Shown: one piece after another, positions 58,409-64,000 of the stretch
Position numbering within the stretch: the stretch's first letter is position 1
Layout of the letters: the number at the start of each line of letters is the position of its first letter
Source: CAZTBB01 sp964611755
GTDB lineage: Bacteria; Pseudomonadota; Alphaproteobacteria; Micavibrionales; Micavibrionaceae
Direction of reading: 5' to 3'
NCBI GenBank assembly: GCA_964611755.1
Contig: CAZTBB010000001.1
Span: 62,001 to 126,000, forward strand
Length of the DNA stretch: 64,000 bases
Made by a program: the position numbers and the translations under genes
Notes under the pieces: generated by a model
What the model was told of the DNA's origin: nothing
What the model saw: only the letters and a program-made list of their open reading frames with translations
Database searches by the model: none

Positions 58409-61400
58409 TTAATCTGCCAAAGATACAAGCGTTGTATTGCCGCCGCTGGCCGTAATATCAATCGAGACCGTTTTTTCATTAGAAAAAGCATAGAGATATT
58501 GCGGGCCGCCTGCCTTCGGGCCTGTGCCCGAGAGCCCACAGCCGCCGAATGGCTGGACGCCCACAACCGCGCCGGTCATGCCACGATTAATATAGACATT
58601 CCCAACCCGCGCTTCTTTTGTGATCTTTTGCGCATTTTCCTCTATCCGGCTATGGATACCCAATGTCAGGCCATAACCCAGTTGATTGATGTTTTCGATC
58701 AGCGCACCAAGCTCACTGGAATTGTAGCGCACAATATGCAGGATAGGGCCGAAATGTTCTCTATCCAATACGGAAACATCCGCAATCTCATAGGCGCATG
58801 GCGCAAGATAATGCCCTTTGGGTAAATCGTCGCTGAGAGGGGCTGCGGCCACAAACGTGGCGGTTTTCTCAAGATGCTCGATATGGTCTTTAAGATTATC
58901 CAGTGCTGTGCGATCAATAACGGGCCCGATATCCGTTTCAATCGATCCCGGGTGGCCGATACGCAATTCCTGCATTGCACCTTTCAGCAAACGAATAACC
59001 GTATCGGCAATATCCTCTTGCAGGCATAAAATGCGCAGAGCCGAGCAACGTTGCCCTGCCGATCCGAAGGCACTGAGCACGGCGTCATCAACGACTTGTT
59101 CCGGCAAGGCCGATGAATCAACAATCATGGCGTTTTGACCGCCTGTCTCGGCAATAAGAGGAACAATCGGCCCATCTTTTGCTGCGAGAGTTCTTTGGAT
59201 TGATTTTGCCGTCAGTGTAGAGCCAGTAAAAGCGACGCCGCCAACATCTTTGTGCCCGATCAGAGCCGCGCCGATTTTTCCATCGCCCAATATGAGGTGG
59301 AGCGCGTTGGCCGGAATTCCAGCTTTATGCGCCAGTTTGACAAGCGTATGGGCAATAAGAGGTGTTTGCTCGGCCGGTTTGGCGATTACAGCATTTCCAG
59401 CAACCAAAGCGGCCACAATCTGACCTGTGAAAATCGCAAGGGGGAAATTCCACGGGCTGATGCAGACAAAAATGCCGCGCCCTTGATGGTGCAGCATATT
59501 GCTCTCCCCTGTCGGGCCGATTAATTTTTCACCCGATGGGTCGAAAACGCGACGCCCATGCATCGCATAATAGCGGCAAAAATCGACTGCCTCTCTTATT
59601 TCGGCTTCTATATCCGCAATTGTTTTACCGGCTTCATGTACACATAAATTATAAAATTGCTGCGCGTTGTCTTCGATAAGGTCAGCAAGTTTCTCGAGTG
59701 CAATGGCGCGCTTTTCTATGGGTGTTCTATCCCATGCCTGAAATCCGGTTTTTGCATGTTCAAAGGTTTTATCAATCACTTTTTCATCTGCAACATATAC
59801 GCGCCCAACGGCACGGCTTAAATCGGCAGGTGACATGATGTCCTCTTCTTTTAGTGATTTTTGATCCTTGCCATTGATGATTGATGTGGCCGAAGATGCG
59901 AGACCGAAGGCATTAATTTTCTTGCAAAGGGATTGTGTCGTGGCGTGATCCTTTAAGTCGATCCCCGCAGAATTAAGCCTTTTCTCGCCGTAAATTTTGT
60001 GCGGCAGAGGGATGGCGGCATGATAATGGGATTTGCGGCGCATAACATTTTTGATCGGATCCTGGACAAGGCGCTCACTATCCACGCCTTCATCCAGAAT
60101 TTGGTTCACAAAAGAGCTATTCGCTCCGTTTTCTAACAACCGTCTCACCAGATAGGGTAAAAGATCCTGATGGGGGCCTACGGGTGCGTAGAGGCTTGTT
60201 TTCACATTATATTTTTGAATGGCCTGTTCAAAAAGGCCTTCCCCCATACCATGTAATCTTTGAAATTCGAACAGTGTATTCTCCGGTTTTTTCATCGATA
60301 GAATGGCCGCAATTGTTTGTGCGTTATGTGTGCCAAACATCGGAAATACCATATCGGATTCCTGCAGCATTTTTTGTGCGCAATACATATAGGAAATATC
60401 GGCATTAACCTTGCGGGTGAAAACCGGGTAATCAGGCAAGCCAAGCACTTGGGCATGTTTGATTTCGGTATCCCAATACGCCCCTTTAACCAGTCGGATA
60501 TGCATTTTTTGATTGTTGCTTTTGGCTAGGTCATGAATATGGTCAATAACCGCATGGGCGCGTTTTTGATAGGCCTGCACGGCGAGCCCAAAGCCATGCC
60601 AATCACGGAATTGAGTATCGTTGATAATACTCTCGATGATATCCATGGATATTTCCAAGCGGTCGGCCTCCTCGGCATCCACCGTCAATGGAATGTTGTA
60701 TTGCATAGCGTGCAGGCATAATTCTTTGAGGCTATTGCTCAATTCGGGGATACAAATATCGGCTTGCGAAAAATCATAACGGGGATGAAGCGCAGAAAGT
60801 TTGATTGAGATTCCATCACTATCGAGCAGCTCTGTTTTTTGATTGCGTTCCCCAATATAGGTAATCGCATCATAATAGGATTTGAAATATTTTTGTGCAT
60901 CAGATCGGGTGCGCGCGCCTTCGCCGAGCATATCAAATGATAAACGATAGCCCTGATTCTTTTCCGGCTCTGCGCGGACGGTTGCTTCTTCTATGGATCG
61001 GCCAAGGACAAATTGTTGCCCCATCATGCGCATGGCTTGTGTCATAGCCTGGCGAATAACGGGCTCCCCGAGTTTAGAGAACACACCTTCCAATGTTTTT
61101 TGTGAGGCAAGAAGCCCAACACCGGCGGCTTTTACCAGCCAATCTTTGCTGTGACCTTGGGTTTTGAGCCAGTCTGCAGCGCCGACTTTATCACGAATTA
61201 ATGCATTGGCAGTGGCGGCATCGGGAATACGCAGTAAAGACTCAGCCAAGCACATCAGAGCAATCCCCTCATCGCTTGTGAGTGTGTATTGCTGCATGAA
61301 ATTTTCCAACTGGCCGGATTTATATTGGCCGGATCTCAAATCATCAATGATATCCTTGGCCAGAGATTTGGTTTTTTTCTCGACCTCTGATGGCCAATCA

Positions 61401-61471
61401 AGTGCCTCGACAATGCGATTGACGAGGCTGGTTTCATCTATTCTGTGATATTCGCTAAAACGGCTTTGCAT
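58409..61471 (-). CDS. putA: bifunctional proline dehydrogenase / P5C dehydrogenase
   Basis: 1020 residues, the size of the short PutA forms that lack the N-terminal ribbon-helix-helix DNA-binding domain. The proline dehydrogenase barrel covers about 150-470 (MHIRLVKGAYWDTEIKHAQV near 315; the RRLLENGANSSFV region near 440). The aldehyde dehydrogenase domain covers about 530-1000: SPWNFPLAIFTGQI (near 665), VAFTGSTLTAKSIQ (near 745) and catalytic Cys in AFGSAGQRCSALRI (near 800). It oxidises proline to glutamate with channelled P5C. Without the DNA-binding domain it is not its own repressor. It sits between purD and xseA, divergent from xseA with 63 bases between. Confidence 0.96.
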   Translation of the reverse strand: MQSRFSEYHRIDETSLVNRIVEALDWPSEVEKKTKSLAKDIIDDLRSGQYKSGQLENFMQQYTLTSDEGIALMCLAESLLRIPDAATANALIRDKVGAADWLKTQGHSKDWLVKAAGVGLLASQKTLEGVFSKLGEPVIRQAMTQAMRMMGQQFVLGRSIEEATVRAEPEKNQGYRLSFDMLGEGARTRSDAQKYFKSYYDAITYIGERNQKTELLDSDGISIKLSALHPRYDFSQADICIPELSNSLKELCLHAMQYNIPLTVDAEEADRLEISMDIIESIINDTQFRDWHGFGLAVQAYQKRAHAVIDHIHDLAKSNNQKMHIRLVKGAYWDTEIKHAQVLGLPDYPVFTRKVNADISYMYCAQKMLQESDMVFPMFGTHNAQTIAAILSMKKPENTLFEFQRLHGMGEGLFEQAIQKYNVKTSLYAPVGPHQDLLPYLVRRLLENGANSSFVNQILDEGVDSERLVQDPIKNVMRRKSHYHAAIPLPHKIYGEKRLNSAGIDLKDHATTQSLCKKINAFGLASSATSIINGKDQKSLKEEDIMSPADLSRAVGRVYVADEKVIDKTFEHAKTGFQAWDRTPIEKRAIALEKLADLIEDNAQQFYNLCVHEAGKTIADIEAEIREAVDFCRYYAMHGRRVFDPSGEKLIGPTGESNMLHHQGRGIFVCISPWNFPLAIFTGQIVAALVAGNAVIAKPAEQTPLIAHTLVKLAHKAGIPANALHLILGDGKIGAALIGHKDVGGVAFTGSTLTAKSIQRTLAAKDGPIVPLIAETGGQNAMIVDSSALPEQVVDDAVLSAFGSAGQRCSALRILCLQEDIADTVIRLLKGAMQELRIGHPGSIETDIGPVIDRTALDNLKDHIEHLEKTATFVAAAPLSDDLPKGHYLAPCAYEIADVSVLDREHFGPILHIVRYNSSELGALIENINQLGYGLTLGIHSRIEENAQKITKEARVGNVYINRGMTGAVVGVQPFGGCGLSGTGPKAGGPQYLYAFSNEKTVSIDITASGGNTTLVSLAD

Positions 61472-61534
61472 AATCGTATATATTTATCCCTGATCACTTG
61501 TTTTCAACATGAGAAGGATATTATCATCCTTTTT

Positions 61535-63004
61535 ATGAGTAATTCTACAGAGATTCATGATGCACCTGCACAGGATATGCAAGGCTCCAATGTGCCGGAG
61601 TTTTCCGTGTCCGAACTTGCCTTTTCGATGAAGCGTACTTTGGAGGATCAATTCGGTCATGTGCGTGTGAGAGGGGAGCTCTCACGCGTGAGTATCGCGG
61701 CCTCCGGACATATGTATTCATCCCTCAAAGATGATAATGCCGTGATTGATGCCGTATGCTGGAAGGGCACGATGCGTAAATTATCTGTGCAGCCTGAAGA
61801 AGGACTAGAGGTGATTTGCACAGGTAAAATCAGCACGTACCCCGCGCGCTCGAATTATCAATTGATTATAGAATCGATGGAGCTTGCCGGTGAGGGGGCT
61901 CTGCTGAAAATGTTGGAGCAGCGCAAACAAAAACTTGCCGCGGAAGGATTGTTTGCGCCGGAGCGTAAGAAAAAATTGCCGTTCTTGCCAAAGGTAATCG
62001 GCGTAGTGACATCGCCCACAGGTGCGGTTATCCGGGATATTATGCACCGCCTCTCTGATCGTTTTCCAAGGCACGTGCTACTTTGGCCAGCTCTTGTGCA
62101 AGGCACTGGTGCCGCCGAGCAGGTTGCTAAGGGTATTCTGGGGCTAAACGCTATCACGGGTGAGCGTCCAGATTTGCCACGTCCCGATTTAATTATTGTG
62201 GCACGCGGTGGAGGCTCACTAGAGGATTTGATGCCTTTTAATGAAGAGAATGTTGTGCGTGCGATTGCAGAATCTGATATTCCGATTATCTCGGCGGTTG
62301 GTCATGAAACCGATACAACGCTGAGTGATTTTGCCGCGGATATGCGCGCGCCAACTCCCACAGGAGCGGCAGAAATGGCCGTTCCACAGCGCTCGGATTT
62401 ATTGGCACAGATGCACGATAACGAGAAACGATTGATTGTGGCGAGTGCACGTATTATCGAGGATCATAAATTACGCCTTGATCATGCGGTCTCGAAATTG
62501 GGCGATCCTAAAAAGCTGTTTGAGTTGCGTATGCAATCGCTTGATCATGCTGCTTCAAGATTAACCTCTGGTTTTAAGGAACGCGTCTCATTGGCTCAAA
62601 ATTCTTTAGCGCGCGCTGGTGCATCTATAAGGCACCCACGAGAGAGGTTGGCGCAAGCTGCTAAGGATATCTCTTATCAAGGCCAGGCTTTAAGCCGCAT
62701 AGGGCAGGGTCTGTTGAAAACACCGGAAGAGAGATTGGAAATGCTCGCGCGCATGTTGGAGACACTCTCGTTCAAATCTGTTCTAAGGCGCGGCTACGTT
62801 GTTGTGCGTGGGCAAGATGGTAAAGCCATTACAAAGGGGCAGTCACTAGAGCAGGGACAGGATATTTCATTGCAATTCAGTGACGCGGATGATGTCGCCG
62901 CTGTCATTGGGCCGGGCACATATGCGGATGAAAAGCCCAAACAGAAACCATTAAAGACAAAGAGTGCAAAAGCAAAAGACGATCGTCAGGAAACTTTGTT
63001 TTAA
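61535..63004 (+). CDS. xseA: exodeoxyribonuclease VII large subunit
   Basis: 489 residues from the ATG at 61535 (MSNSTEIHDAPAQDMQGSNV); the frame opens 90 bases earlier but would overlap putA. OB-fold domain: FSVSELAFSMKRTLEDQFGH and GHMYSSLKDDNAVIDAVCWK (near residue 60). Catalytic region: VGVVTSPTGAVIRDIMHRLS (near 155), IIVARGGGSLEDLMPFNEEN (near 225) and SAVGHETDTTLSDFAADMRA (near 255). A long coiled coil follows (about 300-420) and a Lys-rich tail. With XseB it degrades single-stranded DNA. The stop overlaps the stop of the convergent gene at 63001 by four bases. Confidence 0.96.
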   Translation: MSNSTEIHDAPAQDMQGSNVPEFSVSELAFSMKRTLEDQFGHVRVRGELSRVSIAASGHMYSSLKDDNAVIDAVCWKGTMRKLSVQPEEGLEVICTGKISTYPARSNYQLIIESMELAGEGALLKMLEQRKQKLAAEGLFAPERKKKLPFLPKVIGVVTSPTGAVIRDIMHRLSDRFPRHVLLWPALVQGTGAAEQVAKGILGLNAITGERPDLPRPDLIIVARGGGSLEDLMPFNEENVVRAIAESDIPIISAVGHETDTTLSDFAADMRAPTPTGAAEMAVPQRSDLLAQMHDNEKRLIVASARIIEDHKLRLDHAVSKLGDPKKLFELRMQSLDHAASRLTSGFKERVSLAQNSLARAGASIRHPRERLAQAAKDISYQGQALSRIGQGLLKTPEERLEMLARMLETLSFKSVLRRGYVVVRGQDGKAITKGQSLEQGQDISLQFSDADDVAAVIGPGTYADEKPKQKPLKTKSAKAKDDRQETLF

Positions 63005-64000
63005 AGCTGGTCCAGAACCATATCCATTTCCGCCATCAACGCTTTGGAATTTGTCACAGATCTCTCAATGATCTTTGTGGCCTCATCCAACGGCGTGTTG
63101 GGATCAAGATTTTTGTAATCAGGTGTTGTTTGTACCTGCGCATAGAGATGAACAATATCACGCGTCAAATCAGGGGATAGCAGGCCCAACTTATCCGTAT
63201 TGGTATCAAAAACGGTGCGTTCCAATCCCGGTTGAAGTTGCACCATATCACCTGATTTTTGATATTTGGGTGTCATGCTTTCATCTTTCAAACCGGCCAG
63301 CATTTCTTCGTAGATTGTGAGATAGGCCTCTATTTTTGATTTGTTGGCTTCGATTTCTGCTTTGATCATGGTCGTCGTCAGAGTCTTTTCCTGCGTTTTC
63401 AAATCGCTCTTTTGAACGATGTGTTGCATGGCATCGATTTGATTTTCCTGCAAAATATCAAGGGCACGTTTTTGTATGAAAAAGGCAAAAATCAAAAACA
63501 ATAAAACGGCCGAATTTAATCCGGCAATAACCAACAGCATATTTTCTTTGAAGACAGATGATTGATCTTTGCTTTTCCAAAGGCCGACCTGGTTTTTACG
63601 GGCAAGTTGTTCTGCCTCGATATAGGGATCTTCAAACAAAGTCCCATATATTTCGGCGCGGTCGGCTGTTGCAAAGCCATTTTGAATAAGGGCAACACCA
63701 AGATCCAGATCACTCTGATTGGCACATTGGGCGCGGATATTGTTCTGGGATTGTGATATGCGCTGGCATTTAAGGGCAGCATTGCCAATTAATTGTGAGA
63801 GCAATTCACGGCCTTCCAAACGCAAAATTGTTGGAATATTATCCATATTTTCCAGCCCCCAAAGCTCGATGGTTTGGTTTCCGGCTTTAATCTCCGTGAT
63901 GCTTGCGGCACGGCCGCGCAGCTCAAAAAAGCTGTTTTGGGCGAGCAATGACGCACTTGATAGGAATGAAACGCAAAAAATAAGCGCAAATAGAAATTTC
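63001..64000 (-). CDS. SNase-like membrane protein with C-terminal coiled coil, truncated by window edge
   Basis: At least 333 codons; the frame stays open to the right edge, where it reads a signal peptide (KFLFALIFCVSFLSSASLLA), so the true ATG lies just beyond 64000. An internal TTG at 63948 is not the start. After the signal comes a staphylococcal-nuclease-like OB fold (FELRGRAASITEIKAGNQTI, then LGVALIQNGFATADR and ARKNQVGLWKSK), without the Arg/Glu catalytic triad I would expect, so it is probably inactive. One membrane span follows (MLLVIAGLNSAVLLFLIFAF), then a cytoplasmic coiled coil of about 165 residues. Function unknown. It converges with xseA. Confidence 0.7.
   Translation of the reverse strand, partial: KFLFALIFCVSFLSSASLLAQNSFFELRGRAASITEIKAGNQTIELWGLENMDNIPTILRLEGRELLSQLIGNAALKCQRISQSQNNIRAQCANQSDLDLGVALIQNGFATADRAEIYGTLFEDPYIEAEQLARKNQVGLWKSKDQSSVFKENMLLVIAGLNSAVLLFLIFAFFIQKRALDILQENQIDAMQHIVQKSDLKTQEKTLTTTMIKAEIEANKSKIEAYLTIYEEMLAGLKDESMTPKYQKSGDMVQLQPGLERTVFDTNTDKLGLLSPDLTRDIVHLYAQVQTTPDYKNLDPNTPLDEATKIIERSVTNSKALMAEMDMVLDQL

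Noticed and set aside
1..64000. tRNA, rRNA, tmRNA, SRP RNA, insertion sequences, integrases, toxin-antitoxin or defence genes
   Set aside because: Intergenic gaps are short and were read through; none contained a recognisable RNA gene or mobile element, and no transposase or nuclease-defence protein is among the coding regions.

Overview
The window is a 64 kb chromosomal segment of an alphaproteobacterium of moderate GC content. Evidence for the group: an Hsp20/DUF1150 gene pair behind a sigma-32-type promoter, a CHCC zinc-finger protein of the NDUFS6 type, the rnd-kdsD-lptC-lptA and lptB-rpoN-hpf-ptsN blocks, long-form HPF, and a pilin-like small protein of a kind I associate with Micavibrio-like lineages. 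The order-level guess is tentative. No rRNA, tRNA, insertion sequence, CRISPR array or integrase was seen. No gene-free stretch exceeds 300 bases. One 10-base run of N (13692-13701) marks an assembly gap.

Region A (1-19.6 kb) is an exopolysaccharide/surface locus. It encodes an FkbM methyltransferase, a 615-residue RTX protein, a Wzx-like flippase, three GT4-type glycosyltransferases, WbpA-like UDP-GlcNAc 6-dehydrogenase, a fused zinc-dehydrogenase/Gfo-Idh oxidoreductase, WecB 2-epimerase, a heparinase II/III-family protein and a Wzy/ligase-like membrane protein. It ends in a strong terminator, facing a type I secretion pair (ABC exporter plus HlyD adaptor) that is the natural exporter for the RTX protein. 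The sugars implied are UDP-GlcNAcA and UDP-ManNAc derivatives.

Region B (19.6-25.3 kb) holds rpe, dapE, a 60-residue lipoprotein, and the leftward lptA-lptC-kdsD-rnd block for LPS transport and Kdo synthesis.

Region C (25.4-31.5 kb) is a polysaccharide export module: a degenerate receiver/GGDEF protein, a Wza-like export protein with a His-rich stretch, a Wzc-like tyrosine autokinase and two unrecognised membrane proteins. A strong terminator with a structured stretch upstream follows, then a small orphan protein.

Region D (31.5-42.3 kb) carries recR, lolA, ftsK, fmt, a LysE exporter, lptB, a GNAT acetyltransferase, rpoN, hpf and a PtsN homologue whose phosphorylatable His is replaced by Asp. 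The lptB-rpoN half and the lptA-rnd half are oriented as if one ancestral operon had been split by an inversion of about 15.6 kb.

Region E (42-51 kb) has the heat-shock Hsp20/DUF1150 unit with a probable ROSE-type RNA thermometer, several small unknowns, cysS, folE, a receiver protein with a novel N-terminus, a THUMP-like methyltransferase of Bacteroidota type and a GGDEF/EAL protein that is probably a c-di-GMP phosphodiesterase.

Region F (51-64 kb) is housekeeping: miaA, degP, hflC-hflK, apbC/mrp, purD, putA and xseA, ending in a truncated SNase-like membrane protein cut by the window edge.

No wholly new defence or mobile system was found. The most interesting points are the PtsN His-to-Asp change, the thermometer, the split lpt operon, and the pseudo-signalling protein next to the export module.
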